Positions 1-8,407 of a stretch of DNA of 64,000 nucleotides are shown piece after piece. The stretch comes from Euryarchaeota archaeon Ods02 (GTDB lineage: Archaea > Halobacteriota > Halobacteria > Halobacteriales > Halorutilaceae), in NCBI GenBank assembly GCA_028751075.1, contig JAQZDA010000003.1:1-64000 (forward strand). The letters run 5' to 3'. Below the pieces are notes generated by a model. It searched no databases. It was not told the origin of the DNA and worked only from the letters and a program-made list of their open reading frames with translations. The number at the start of each line of letters is the position of its first letter. Within the stretch, counting starts at the first letter, position 1. The translations under genes and the position numbers were made by a program.

Positions 1-1
1 C

Positions 2-232
2 CCCGAACGCAGCGAGCTGATATCCGAGATACTCGCTATACCCCGTGTGGTCTCCGTGCAGGAGCTGGTCACCGGCGACGAGAACCTCCTCGTCACCGCG
101 GTAGGTGAGAGCGACGACGACATAACCCCGGTGGCGAAGGAGTTGCTCGACGTCGGCGTCAAGGTCTCCGACGAGGTGCTGGTCCGGAGCCACGAGACCA
201 CTCCGTTCCAGGGTTTCAAGGAAGACGGATGA
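2..232 (+). CDS. Lrp/AsnC-family transcriptional regulator, C-terminal part (5' truncated)
   Basis: The frame is open from the window edge to the TGA at 230-232 and gives 76 residues. The visible part reads like the ligand-binding RAM domain of Lrp/AsnC regulators: a beta strand around VVSVQELVTGDENLLVTAVG, an acidic helix, and a final strand ending in a Thr-Pro-Phe-Gln-Gly-Phe tail typical of halobacterial Lrp proteins. The DNA-binding winged helix would lie upstream of the window. It stands 270 bp before dabBA on the same strand, so control of those genes is possible, but this is inference from position only. Family assignment rests on pattern recognition of a short fragment. Confidence 0.6.
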   Translation, partial: PERSELISEILAIPRVVSVQELVTGDENLLVTAVGESDDDITPVAKELLDVGVKVSDEVLVRSHETTPFQGFKEDG

Positions 233-287
233 CCTGCGTTGGATTCACGGCGACTTCCGACACGAGAACCCTCCTCTGATGCGCTGT

Positions 288-325
288 CTACCCAGTCATG
301 AGAAGCCTACCCAGTCATGAGAAGC
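288..325. repeat. 19-bp perfect tandem direct repeat (2 copies)
   Basis: The unit CTACCCAGTCATGAGAAGC occurs twice back to back (288-306 and 307-325). It lies about 50 bp upstream of the likely TATA box of dabB, where an archaeal activator would bind. Nothing else in the 233-503 gap looks coding. A regulatory (iteron-like) role is inference; it could also be a simple duplication. Confidence 0.7.
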
Positions 326-370
326 AGTAGACTCCATATCTGGCTCTAGATGCCGGACGGGCCTGGTTTG

Positions 371-377
371 TTTTTAT
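371..377 (+). promoter_or_regulatory. Probable TATA box for dabBA
   Basis: TTTTATA within an AT-rich patch, the best archaeal TATA match in the gap. It predicts transcription starting near 400 and a leader of about 100 nt before the ATG at 504, long for this window where leaderless starts dominate. A weaker box (GTATTAAC, about 399-406) would shorten the leader. Confidence 0.4.
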
Positions 378-503
378 ACACTTCACGACAATCCGAAGGT
401 ATTAACTACCGGTTCGTGCAAGAGCAACCAAATCACGGACGGAACGTGACGAGCACGCAGGAGAGGTAACAATCCGTTCCCCAACATCCATATAGAAGAA
501 CAG

Positions 504-1985
504 ATGAACAGCCACGACCAGGTCGAAGGGGTGGATGACCAGGATACACCAGAGGACGACCTCACGCTACCCCAGACCTTCACCTACGTCGTCTGGCTGC
601 TGTTCTCCGCAAGCGCCTTACTCTTAGCGACTACGTTCACCGGAGTCTACCAGCCAGAAGCACCACAGCCCTTCACCTTCGACGGCCTCACAGCCGTCAT
701 CTGGGGTATCGTCACGTTCCTCAGCGGCATCGTACACAGCTACAGCCTCCGGTATATGAAGTCCAACCGGAGGGTGGAAGCGTTCTACGTCAGGATATTC
801 GCCTTCACCCTCGTGGTGATGTCGCTGGTAGCCGTCGACCACGTCGCCCTGTTCGCCGCCGCCTGGCTTGCGATGAGCATGCTGATGGCGTCGCTGATAG
901 GTCACGTACGAAGCTGGAGCCAGGCTCGAGAGGCGGCGAAGCTCGCGCGCAGGTACTTCCTCGCCAGCACCGCCGCCCTCACCACAGCATTAGCCGTCAC
1001 CTGGTGGTACACAGGAAGCACCTCCATCTCCGGAGTCCTCGCGAACCTCGACGCGTTACCACGTAACGCAGTGTTCGCAGCCTCCGCCCTCCTCCTGCTT
1101 GCCGCGATGCTGCAGTCCGCGCTCTATCCCTTCCACACATGGCTGCTGTCCTCCATGACCGCACCCACTCCCGCCTCGGCGCTCATGCACGCCGGCTTCG
1201 TCAACGCCGGCGGAATCCTGCTCACCCGGTTCGCCCCCGTCATCTCCCTCGAGATAACGGTTATGTCCGCGGTAGCCGTCGCAGGAGCGTTCAGCGCCTT
1301 GCTCGGACAGATGCTTATGTCCGTGCAAGCCGACGTCAAAGGCAAGCTCGGCGGCTCCACCGTCGCACAGATGGGGTTCATGGTCCTCCAGTGCGGACTC
1401 GGGTTCTTCTCCGCCGCCATAGCGCACCTTATACTCCACGGACTCTACAAAGCCTATCTATTCCTCTCGAACGGCGCGGCAGTACACCGAGGTAAACCCA
1501 AGGAACCCCGGAAGACTAGCGGACCGCTTCTGCTCGCGACCTCCCTCGTCACCGCTGCAGCGGGAGGCGTCGTCTTCGCAGTGCTGACAGGGAAGACCAC
1601 GTTAGCCCTCAACACCAGGATGCTGCTGATAGTCGTCGTCGTGCTCACGACGCTGCACGCAGCCAGAGACGTCCTCGGACGCAGCAACCTCTACATGAGC
1701 GTACGCGTCGCCACCCTGCCCGTGCTCGTCATGATAGCGTTGACGGCGTACGCGGTGCTGTTCAACTTCATCTCCACGATGCTGAACGACCTCCCGGGGA
1801 CCTACGCCCCCACCGAACTTACTCCGGCGCATCTAGCCATAGCCCTCGCCTTCGCAGTCGCCTACGTAGCTATGGAAGCCGGCTGGCACACCAGAAGCCG
1901 GAGACTGTACGTGGCGCTCACGAACCAGGCGCATCCAAACGCCGCCACCGTGCTGACGGATAGAGGTGGGTACGATGACGAATGA
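504..1985 (+). CDS. dabB: DabB-type proton-conducting membrane subunit (NuoL/MrpA-like)
   Basis: 493-residue polytopic membrane protein of the Proton_antipo_M family (NADH dehydrogenase subunit 5 / MrpA-like), with about 13 hydrophobic segments. The family signature LYPFHTWLLSSMTAPTPASA is followed by LMHAGFVNAGG, which carries the charged and His residues of the proton path. It lies directly before, and overlaps by 11 bp, a DUF2309 gene, which is the diagnostic context of DabB, the membrane partner of DabA in energy-coupled CO2/bicarbonate accumulation. No other complex I or Mrp genes surround it, which argues against a respiratory complex. The N-terminal ~25 residues are acidic and cytosolic. 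Confidence 0.88.
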   Translation: MNSHDQVEGVDDQDTPEDDLTLPQTFTYVVWLLFSASALLLATTFTGVYQPEAPQPFTFDGLTAVIWGIVTFLSGIVHSYSLRYMKSNRRVEAFYVRIFAFTLVVMSLVAVDHVALFAAAWLAMSMLMASLIGHVRSWSQAREAAKLARRYFLASTAALTTALAVTWWYTGSTSISGVLANLDALPRNAVFAASALLLLAAMLQSALYPFHTWLLSSMTAPTPASALMHAGFVNAGGILLTRFAPVISLEITVMSAVAVAGAFSALLGQMLMSVQADVKGKLGGSTVAQMGFMVLQCGLGFFSAAIAHLILHGLYKAYLFLSNGAAVHRGKPKEPRKTSGPLLLATSLVTAAAGGVVFAVLTGKTTLALNTRMLLIVVVVLTTLHAARDVLGRSNLYMSVRVATLPVLVMIALTAYAVLFNFISTMLNDLPGTYAPTELTPAHLAIALAFAVAYVAMEAGWHTRSRRLYVALTNQAHPNAATVLTDRGGYDDE

Positions 1986-4395
1986 GAATGTAGACGTCGA
2001 CGACGTAGTAGAGGAAGCCGCGGAAACCCTCGCACCGGTCTGGCCCCTGCACTCCTTCGTAGCCGCCAACCCCCTTGTAGGCCACGAACACCAGGGCTTC
2101 CACGAAGCCCTCGAAGAGAAACGCAGAACCAGGGGATGCCAGCCATACCCCGACGTGGAGACCCTCGAGAGAGCGTGGAGGCAGGGCGAGATAGAAGGAG
2201 AGAAACTGGAGAACAGGCTCGACGAACACGGAGCAGACGCCGCAGCCGAGGCATCGCTGGAGAACCTGCGTGACCAGATCGACTCCGGAACTCCGCAGAC
2301 CTCATCCTCCGACGCCGTCGACCGGGTGACCGCGAAGTGGCTGGCGGCGCATCTCGACGAAGGACAGGCTTCCTGGACGATGCCCGACCGAGAGAAGGGG
2401 TTCTACCGCGCATGGATGCAGCTGGCTCCTTACGACCGGATGATACCAAGAGTCACAGAAGCCGATGAACTTCCGGAGTCCCCCGAAGAAGCCGTAGCCG
2501 AAGCGCTGGAGGACGTCGACGGCGGAAGACGCGTCGAAGTCTGCCGCCGTCACCTCGAATCGCTCTCCGGCTGGACGGGCTACATCAAACGCAGACACCA
2601 GGACCCCCACGACCCCTGGAACGAGGAAGCCCCTGTGTCCCTGAAGGACTACCTCGCCGTCAGGTTCACCGTAGCCGACGCGCTGGACGAAACCCTGGAA
2701 CCCCGTGACTTCGAGCGGGAACCTGAGTCCCACGATATAGAACGTGCCTGGCTAGAGGCCTGGGAGGACAGCTACCGGAGGGAGCTGCTGTCCAAGCTGA
2801 ACTCCACGGAGACCCGTGACAGGGAAGACCCGGCGAAGGCGAAGCTCGTGTTCTGCATCGACACCCGCTCCGAGGTCATCCGACGGAAGATAGAACGCCA
2901 GGGACCATGGGAGACCCATGGCTACGCAGGGTTCTTCGGCGTACCCATGCTGTACCAACCCCGAGACAAGGACCACCCGTACACGGCGTGTCCACCTATC
3001 GTGGAACCCGTGCACCACGTCGAAAGCCAGATCAGGCTGTCCGAGAGCCAGACCGTGAGGTTGAACCGACACTACAACGCCGCCATGAACGCGTCGCAGA
3101 AACACCTGAAGTCGATGAAGGAGAACGTAGTGGCGGCGTTCCCCTTCGTCGAAGGCGCCGGAACCGCGTACGGAGCCGCGATGTTCATCCGCACGCTCAC
3201 CCCGCGTCTGCTGCACACCGCCTACGACCGGGTGAAGGACGTCGTCGGCCGACCCGAGATCTTCACCGAACCCGGAGTGAAACCCGTCGAGGACTACGAT
3301 ACCACTGCCGGAAACAGCGGATCAGATAGAGGCATCCCGCTGGAGTCGAGGGTGGAGATAGCGGAGGACGCATTCGACCTCATGGGCTGGAAGGAGATAC
3401 CCGAGGTTGTAGCGTTCGTCGGACACGCAGCCGAGACCACGAACAACGCCTTCGACAGCAGCCTCGACTGCGGAGCCTGCGCCGGCCAGCCCGGCGGACC
3501 GAACGCCAAGGTGTTCGCGAAGATATTCAACGACGTCAAGGTCCAGAAGAAGCTACGTGAACGAGGTCACGAGATACCCGAGGACACGGTGTTCGTCGCC
3601 GGCGAACACAACACCACCACCGACGAGGTAACCCTCTACACGGAGGAAGCACCGCCTGGACAGGACGACGTCCTCCGGAAGCTGGAGGACGACCTCGACG
3701 AAGCGAGGGAGGAGGCGGCGGAGGAGCGCAGAAACCGTCTCGTGAGGACGACCCAGGAGGACGGCGTCGAGGAGACGGAGAGAAGGGCTTTCGACTGGGC
3801 GGAGACCCAGCCGGAGTGGGGTTTAGCCGGTAACGCAGCCTTCGTCGTCGCACCCCGAAAGTTCACCCGAAACGTCGACCTCGAAGGACGTGTGTTCCTC
3901 CACAGCTACGACTACGAGACCGACCCCGACGCAGAAGCGTTGAAGGGGATAATAGACGGTCCCGCGGTGGTTACGCAGATGATAAACAACCACTACTACT
4001 TCGCCACCGTCGACGACTCCCTCTATGGAAGCGGCTCCAAGACCACTCAGAACCCCGTCGGAAACGCCATGGTCTACCAGGGGACCGCCGGCGACATAAT
4101 GACGGGTCTTCCCCGCGAGAGCCTGCGGAGGACCGACGACGTCACGGAACATGACCCCATCAGGCTCACGGTCGTCATCCGCGCGCCGAGGGACCAAGTG
4201 GAGACCGCGCTCGAGGACAGCGATAAAGCGAGACAGCTTCTCGACAACGGATGGATACATCTCGCGGTCGTCGACCCCAGCGACGACGACACCGTCTTGA
4301 GGTACAGAGCAGGCGGCAGCTGGACCACGGTAGAGGTAGAGGGGGCAACTCCGGAAGAGGAAGCCGCTGCACCGAAGAGCGGTTCCATGGACTGA
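1975..4395 (+). CDS. dabA: Inorganic carbon transporter subunit DabA (DUF2309/UPF0753)
   Basis: 806-residue soluble subunit of the Dab system, which uses an ion gradient through DabB to drive CO2 hydration and bicarbonate accumulation. The beta-carbonic-anhydrase-like zinc site is complete: Cys294 and Asp296 in FCIDTRSE, His484 in GHAAETTNN and Cys499 in LDCGACAG; the 15-residue His-to-Cys spacing matches that of characterised DabA. I chose the ATG at 1975 because GAGGTG stands 6 bases upstream; a GTG at 1966 is also in frame. The start lies inside dabB, so the two are translationally coupled. A Glu/Arg-rich helical insertion (about residues 565-595) looks like halophilic adaptation. Confidence 0.93.
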   Translation: MTNENVDVDDVVEEAAETLAPVWPLHSFVAANPLVGHEHQGFHEALEEKRRTRGCQPYPDVETLERAWRQGEIEGEKLENRLDEHGADAAAEASLENLRDQIDSGTPQTSSSDAVDRVTAKWLAAHLDEGQASWTMPDREKGFYRAWMQLAPYDRMIPRVTEADELPESPEEAVAEALEDVDGGRRVEVCRRHLESLSGWTGYIKRRHQDPHDPWNEEAPVSLKDYLAVRFTVADALDETLEPRDFEREPESHDIERAWLEAWEDSYRRELLSKLNSTETRDREDPAKAKLVFCIDTRSEVIRRKIERQGPWETHGYAGFFGVPMLYQPRDKDHPYTACPPIVEPVHHVESQIRLSESQTVRLNRHYNAAMNASQKHLKSMKENVVAAFPFVEGAGTAYGAAMFIRTLTPRLLHTAYDRVKDVVGRPEIFTEPGVKPVEDYDTTAGNSGSDRGIPLESRVEIAEDAFDLMGWKEIPEVVAFVGHAAETTNNAFDSSLDCGACAGQPGGPNAKVFAKIFNDVKVQKKLRERGHEIPEDTVFVAGEHNTTTDEVTLYTEEAPPGQDDVLRKLEDDLDEAREEAAEERRNRLVRTTQEDGVEETERRAFDWAETQPEWGLAGNAAFVVAPRKFTRNVDLEGRVFLHSYDYETDPDAEALKGIIDGPAVVTQMINNHYYFATVDDSLYGSGSKTTQNPVGNAMVYQGTAGDIMTGLPRESLRRTDDVTEHDPIRLTVVIRAPRDQVETALEDSDKARQLLDNGWIHLAVVDPSDDDTVLRYRAGGSWTTVEVEGATPEEEAAAPKSGSMD

Positions 4396-4465
4396 CTCTC
4401 CCGGGGAATCATCCACGCTCTCTCCCCCCGAACATCTAACTGACGCGGCATCGACACCGAACTCT

Positions 4466-4873
4466 ATGAAGGAGTACGAGGTGGTGTCAACGGAGGACGT
4501 GTCGAAGACGGATCTCAGCGACGTCGACGCGTTGCCGCCGGAGAGCGACGTAAGGGATATAGACGCCGCATTAGGTGCCGAGGACGTATTGGTGAAGCTA
4601 TGGTACTTCGAACCCGGTGAGGAGATACAGTACCACGCCCACAGCGAGCAGGAGGAGATATTCTACGTCCTCGAAGGCAGGTTCTCGCTGAAGCTAGGGA
4701 GAAGCGGCGACACAGAGGTAGTCGAGGTAAGCGAGGGAGACTGGTGGCGCGCCGCAGCAATGGTAGGCCACGGCCACCGCTATCTCGGCGACGAAACCGG
4801 GGTAGTGCTCGCCATCGGGGCGCCGAAGGTCGACGACCCGGGGCTGGATCCACACAGCCTGCCGGAAGAATAA
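4466..4873 (+). CDS. Small single-domain cupin protein
   Basis: 135 residues with one cupin_2 barrel (about residues 45-120). Motif 1 is visible as YHAHSEQEEIFYVLEGRFSL (two His and a Glu as metal ligands) and motif 2 as GHGHRYLGDETGVVLAIGAP. Such proteins bind a divalent metal and act as sugar isomerases, dioxygenases or sensors; the substrate cannot be told from sequence. A weak TATA-like stretch near 4431-4440 is spaced for a leaderless start at the ATG. It is a single gene between dabA and the redox pair. Confidence 0.8.
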   Translation: MKEYEVVSTEDVSKTDLSDVDALPPESDVRDIDAALGAEDVLVKLWYFEPGEEIQYHAHSEQEEIFYVLEGRFSLKLGRSGDTEVVEVSEGDWWRAAAMVGHGHRYLGDETGVVLAIGAPKVDDPGLDPHSLPEE

Positions 4874-4930
4874 TGAGTCCGAAGAATACTGATATCGAGG
4901 ACGTCTGCCGTCGACCGTGCTCCGCGCGCT

Positions 4931-5170
4931 TCAGCCGTAGCTCTCGTCTAGGTACTCGACGACGTTGTAGCTCTGATGTACGGCGGCGCCGGTGGAGTCG
5001 TCGACCAACACGGGGACCTGACGCTGCCCGCTCACCCTCTTGACCTCGTCCCTCCGACTGTGAAGCCCCTCCACCCAGACGCTTTCGAACTCCAGCTCGA
5101 GCTCCTCGAGCTTGTCGACGACGAACTCACAGTACGGACAACCCTCCAACCTGTAGAGCGTCAACGACAC
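4931..5170 (-). CDS. Glutaredoxin-like protein
   Basis: 79-residue thioredoxin-fold protein beginning MSLTLYRLEGCPYCEF, with a Cys-Pro-Tyr-Cys redox centre, the cis-Pro segment RQVPVLVDD and the C-terminal helix YNVVEYLDESYG. It would reduce disulfides or glutathione-like (gamma-glutamylcysteine) mixed disulfides in the cytoplasm. I chose the GTG start at 5170 because a TATA-like TTTATC lies about 25 bp upstream (5191-5196, minus strand), fitting a leaderless mRNA; an upstream ATG at 5203 would add residues lacking family resemblance. It is divergent from the peroxiredoxin gene. Confidence 0.85.
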   Translation of the reverse strand: MSLTLYRLEGCPYCEFVVDKLEELELEFESVWVEGLHSRRDEVKRVSGQRQVPVLVDDSTGAAVHQSYNVVEYLDESYG

Positions 5171-5207
5171 GGTAACCGTTAAACGACCTCGGGGCTGATA
5201 AACCATC
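5171..5207. promoter_or_regulatory. Interlocked divergent promoters of glutaredoxin and peroxiredoxin genes
   Basis: Only 37 bp separate the two start codons. The minus-strand box TTTATC (5191-5196) is about 25 bp from the glutaredoxin GTG, and the plus-strand box CGTTAAAC (about 5177-5184) about 27 bp from the peroxiredoxin ATG. Each promoter therefore overlaps the start region of the other gene, so polymerase occupancy should be mutually exclusive. Confidence 0.5.
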
Positions 5208-5723
5208 ATGTCAGAGGACTCCGGCGCCGCATCGGACGTCGAGGACACCGCGCTCGAGGAGGGAGAGAAGCTACCCGACGTCGAAGCCCTGCTGTGTGAC
5301 GGCGAGGTCTTCACTCCCCGTCGACTCGACGAATGCCTCGGCGACCGCGGTCTCCTGCTGTCGTTCTACGGCTTCTGCTTCAGCGCACCAGCGACGAACT
5401 GGTGGCGGAGGTACGAACGGTACGGCTGGCAGGAGTTCCCCGGTGTCCCCGTCGTCGGCGTCTGCCGCGACGGCCCCTACGCAGTCAACGCCTTCCTACG
5501 CGAGCTCGACAGTCCGTTCCATGTGTACAACGACGTCGACGCAGAAATCGCTGAGGCCTTCGGCCTTCTACGGCAGCGTGACGACATGCCGAACGCGTCG
5601 ACGGCGAACCGCGCAGTCTACGTCTTCGACAGCTCCGGCGAAGCGAGATACCGGTGGCTGGCGGATGACGATATCTCGCCGCAGGATGTCGACGCCGTCG
5701 AAGCCGCGGTTGAAGAGCTTTAG
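5208..5723 (+). CDS. Peroxiredoxin/redoxin-family protein
   Basis: 171 residues with an AhpC/TSA-like thioredoxin fold: the acidic N-terminal arm, LLSFYGFCFSAPATNWWRRY at the position of the peroxidatic loop, then VPVVGVCRDGPYAVNAFLRE and the C-terminal strand AVYVFDSSGEARYRWLADD. The expected Cys lies in GFCFS rather than the canonical PxxxTxxC, so the peroxidase mechanism is not assured; a second Cys is in GVCRD. It probably reduces peroxides using the divergently transcribed glutaredoxin, which is inference from adjacency. Confidence 0.75.
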   Translation: MSEDSGAASDVEDTALEEGEKLPDVEALLCDGEVFTPRRLDECLGDRGLLLSFYGFCFSAPATNWWRRYERYGWQEFPGVPVVGVCRDGPYAVNAFLRELDSPFHVYNDVDAEIAEAFGLLRQRDDMPNASTANRAVYVFDSSGEARYRWLADDDISPQDVDAVEAAVEEL

Positions 5724-5728
5724 CTGTT

Positions 5729-6238
5729 CTATATCGGTGTCTCGACCTCTATCTCGACCTCTCGCGTACCGGCTTCCTCCGCAGTGGAGAGACCGAAGTA
5801 GATGGTGAACTGATGTCCGGTTCCGACGTCGACGTTCGCGGTGCCCAGGTAGAGGTCGTCGTCGACCTTACGTAGCTCGTCACGTATCTGTCTGATGCCA
5901 GGGGGGTTCTCCGGCTGGTCGTAGTCGAGGACGAGCACTTCTCCGTCGTCGCTGATGCTGTCGTCGACATAGGTCTCGAACTCGAACAACGTGTGGTCGA
6001 TGGGTCCGACCTCGAACCGGTTGCTGCCGCGGTATCCGTCGACCTTCTTGCCTTTCCACGGCAGGAGGGGGTTGTTGACGACCTGACGCACGGGCTCCAG
6101 CCGGAGGGCGCCGCGGCCGGCGAGAACCCTGCCGGTCGTAGCTCCCTGTACCTCGTCTTCGTCGGGCACCGTGCCTTCTCTGAAGAGTTCGTCTAGCTCG
6201 GACTTCGACTTCTCCACGAGTTCGTCTAACGAAGTCAT
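5729..6238 (-). CDS. Conserved uncharacterised protein, paralogue A of a tandem pair
   Basis: 169 residues, no signal peptide or membrane segment. Architecture: an N-terminal helix (SLDELVEKSKSELDELFREG), the segment GRVLAGRGALRLEPVR, then NNPLLPWKGKKVDG, and a beta-rich C-terminal half with DYDQPENPPGIRQIRDELRK and DDLYLGTANV. About half the positions match the gene at 6353-6862. The order (glycine-rich entry strand, NP.LPWKGK motif, DYD..ENP motif, GxA strand) recalls small lipocalin-like or DUF4334-like folds, but I do not recognise a named family. A TATA-like TTAATTAA lies about 25 bp upstream (minus strand). Confidence 0.75.
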   Translation of the reverse strand: MTSLDELVEKSKSELDELFREGTVPDEDEVQGATTGRVLAGRGALRLEPVRQVVNNPLLPWKGKKVDGYRGSNRFEVGPIDHTLFEFETYVDDSISDDGEVLVLDYDQPENPPGIRQIRDELRKVDDDLYLGTANVDVGTGHQFTIYFGLSTAEEAGTREVEIEVETPI

Positions 6239-6352
6239 ATACGACCAGTTGCGGAGGACTTAATTAACCTTGTTGCCGGACGAGTCCCGCAGCAGAGTTA
6301 AACACGGGCTCCGGTTCGGACTTCAGAAGGGTTGTACTATAGTTAGCAGGCT

Positions 6353-6862
6353 TCAGCTGACATCTATCTCGACCTCTTCCTCGGCTTCGGCTTCGGTGTC
6401 CCCTGCTTCCAGCGCGAAGTAGATCAGGAACCGGTAGCCGTCGCCGACACGGACGTTCGAGGTTCCGAGGAACAGACCGTCGTCGACCTCCTTCAGGTCG
6501 TCACGGATGCGGCGGATTCCCGGAGGGTTCTCGGGAGTGTCGTAGTCGAATATCAGTACCTCGTCGTCCTCGTCCACCAGAGACCTGGTGACGTACATGT
6601 CGAACTCGAACCCCTTACGCTCCAGCGGCCCGACCTCGAACCGGTTGCTTCCATGCCTGCCTTCCACGTGCTTACCCTTCCAAGGAAGCAAGGGGTTGTT
6701 CACGAGCTCCCTGACCGGCTCCGCACGGAGGACGCCACGGCCGGCGAGAACACGGCCTTCGGAGACACCCTCCAGACCTTCGGGGTCTGGTGTCTCGCCT
6801 TCTCTGAAAAGCGCGTCTAACTCTGCTTTCGACATGTTCACGAGTTCGTCTAGCTCCACCAT
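6353..6862 (-). CDS. Conserved uncharacterised protein, paralogue B of a tandem pair
   Basis: 169 residues, the same length as its downstream paralogue, with the shared motifs GRVLAGRGVLR, NNPLLPWKGKHVEG, GSNRFEVGPL, DYDTPENPPGIRRIRDDLK and LFLGTSNVRVG. The C-terminal tail is more acidic. It has its own promoter (TTAATC about 26 bp upstream on the minus strand), so the pair is not a simple operon; 114 bp separate the two genes. The fixed spacing of all motifs suggests a recent duplication with both copies under selection. Function unknown. Confidence 0.75.
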   Translation of the reverse strand: MVELDELVNMSKAELDALFREGETPDPEGLEGVSEGRVLAGRGVLRAEPVRELVNNPLLPWKGKHVEGRHGSNRFEVGPLERKGFEFDMYVTRSLVDEDDEVLIFDYDTPENPPGIRRIRDDLKEVDDGLFLGTSNVRVGDGYRFLIYFALEAGDTEAEAEEEVEIDVS

Positions 6863-6996
6863 ATCCGTCCAGATGCAGACGACACGATTAACTGTGGTGC
6901 CGCGTATACACGGGGGAACTCATTTAACCGATGAGCTAGCCATCTCTCGTAATCCTGCCCTACAGTTAAGACGGTGCAGCCACCACGACAGAGCAG

Positions 6997-8382
6997 ATGA
7001 CCGACTTTGACTTCCTCACCGACGTCGTAGACAGCAGCAAGGTCGACTACGGGGAAGGACCCCGGGAGGAACACAGCGCGGACTGGGCGAGCGAGCTCAT
7101 CGGCGCTGGCGTCACACCAGACGCAGTCGTCACACCCACGTCGACGGAGGACGTCAGCCGCGTCCTCGAAGCCTGCGACAGCCGAGGCGTACCCGTGACG
7201 CCGTACGCCGCCGGCACCGCGCTCGAAGGCCACGTCGTACCCGTCGAACGCGGCGTCAGCCTCGACACCACCGAGATGGACAGCGTCGTCGACGTAAGAC
7301 CCGACGACTTCCAGGTCGACGTCCAGCCGGGAGTCATCGGCACCGACGTCGACGACGCCGTAGAACGCCACGGCCTGTTCTACCCCCCGCTTCCATCCAG
7401 CGGCGGCATCAGCACCATCGGCGGAATGATAGCGACCGACGCCGGCGGTATGCAGACGGTGAAGTACGGGAAGATAGGGGACTGGGTCGTCGGCCTCGAA
7501 TGCGTGCTCGCCGACGGCAGCGTCGTACGGTGCGGCGGCCGCGCCGAGAAATCCAGCAGCGGCTACAACCTCAAGGACATGGTCGTCGGCAGCGAAGGCA
7601 CGCTCGCCGTCGTCACCGAAGCCACGCTCCGCTTGAAGGGCATCCCCGACGAGATACGTGGCGCCCGCGCCCTATTCCCCGACATCGACAGCGCCGCCGA
7701 CGCAGTCAGCGACGCCGTCCGCAGCGAAGTCGACGTCGCGAAGATAGAGCTCATCGACGACGTCGCCGCCAGGATGGCGAACGAGTACCTCGGCACCGAC
7801 CTCCCCGACACACCCATGGTGTTCCTCGAGTTCCACGCCAACCACGGCGTCGAACGTGAGGTCGAGTTCGCGGAAGCAGTGTTCAGACAGCACGACGTCG
7901 ACGAGTTCAAGACCGCATCCCGTGAACGCATGGAAGACCTCTGGGAGATACGGAGCGAGCTAGGGTTCGCCGTCAGAAGCTACGACCCCAGCCTCCATCC
8001 CGTACAAGCAGGCGACGTCGCCGTCCCCATCAGCAGGTACCCCGAGATGGTGAAGGAGATAAAGCGACTGGGAGACGAGTACGACGTCCTCGTCCCGGTC
8101 TTCGGCCACGCGGGCGACGGCAACGTACACTACGCGCCGATGGCGGACCCCGACGACCAGGACCAGTACCAGCGCGCAGTCGAGGTGTACGAACGAGCCG
8201 TCGAACGCGCGCTCGACCTCGGCGGCACCGCCACCGCGGAACACGGCATCGGCCGCGGCAAACGACACTACCTCGAACGAGAACACGGCGCCGAAGCCGT
8301 CGACGTCATGCGCCGCATCAAAGACGCTCTCGACCCCAACGGTACGTTGAACCCCGGGAAGGTCCTGCCGGACGAGGACTGA
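6997..8382 (+). CDS. FAD-binding 2-hydroxyacid dehydrogenase (GlcD/D-lactate dehydrogenase family)
   Basis: 461 residues: FAD_binding_4 domain (about 40-180) with PLPSSGGISTIGGMIATDAGG and VKYGKIGDWVVGLE, then FAD-oxidase C-terminal domain (about 210-455) with GHAGDGNVHY (metal/substrate His residues) and the terminal EHGIGRGKRHYLEREHG signature. Members oxidise glycolate, D-lactate, D-2-hydroxyglutarate or D-mandelate to the 2-oxo acid. No GlcE/GlcF partners are present, so it is a stand-alone dehydrogenase. It converges on a benzoylformate-decarboxylase-like gene, which could take its 2-oxo acid product. The ATG is supported by a TATA-like box near 6965. Confidence 0.85.
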   Translation: MTDFDFLTDVVDSSKVDYGEGPREEHSADWASELIGAGVTPDAVVTPTSTEDVSRVLEACDSRGVPVTPYAAGTALEGHVVPVERGVSLDTTEMDSVVDVRPDDFQVDVQPGVIGTDVDDAVERHGLFYPPLPSSGGISTIGGMIATDAGGMQTVKYGKIGDWVVGLECVLADGSVVRCGGRAEKSSSGYNLKDMVVGSEGTLAVVTEATLRLKGIPDEIRGARALFPDIDSAADAVSDAVRSEVDVAKIELIDDVAARMANEYLGTDLPDTPMVFLEFHANHGVEREVEFAEAVFRQHDVDEFKTASRERMEDLWEIRSELGFAVRSYDPSLHPVQAGDVAVPISRYPEMVKEIKRLGDEYDVLVPVFGHAGDGNVHYAPMADPDDQDQYQRAVEVYERAVERALDLGGTATAEHGIGRGKRHYLEREHGAEAVDVMRRIKDALDPNGTLNPGKVLPDED

Positions 8383-8407
8383 CCCAGCCGACGATCAGGA
8401 ACTCCGG

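Noticed and set aside
1056-1439. Long open frames opposite and within dabB (and similar frames opposite most genes)
   Set aside because: High-GC coding DNA leaves antisense frames open; their translations are rich in Arg, Ser, His or Gly and unlike the acidic proteome.
504-1985. Reading the NuoL-like gene as complex I or an Mrp antiporter subunit
   Set aside because: No other complex I or Mrp genes are adjacent, and the overlapping DUF2309 gene is diagnostic of DabAB.
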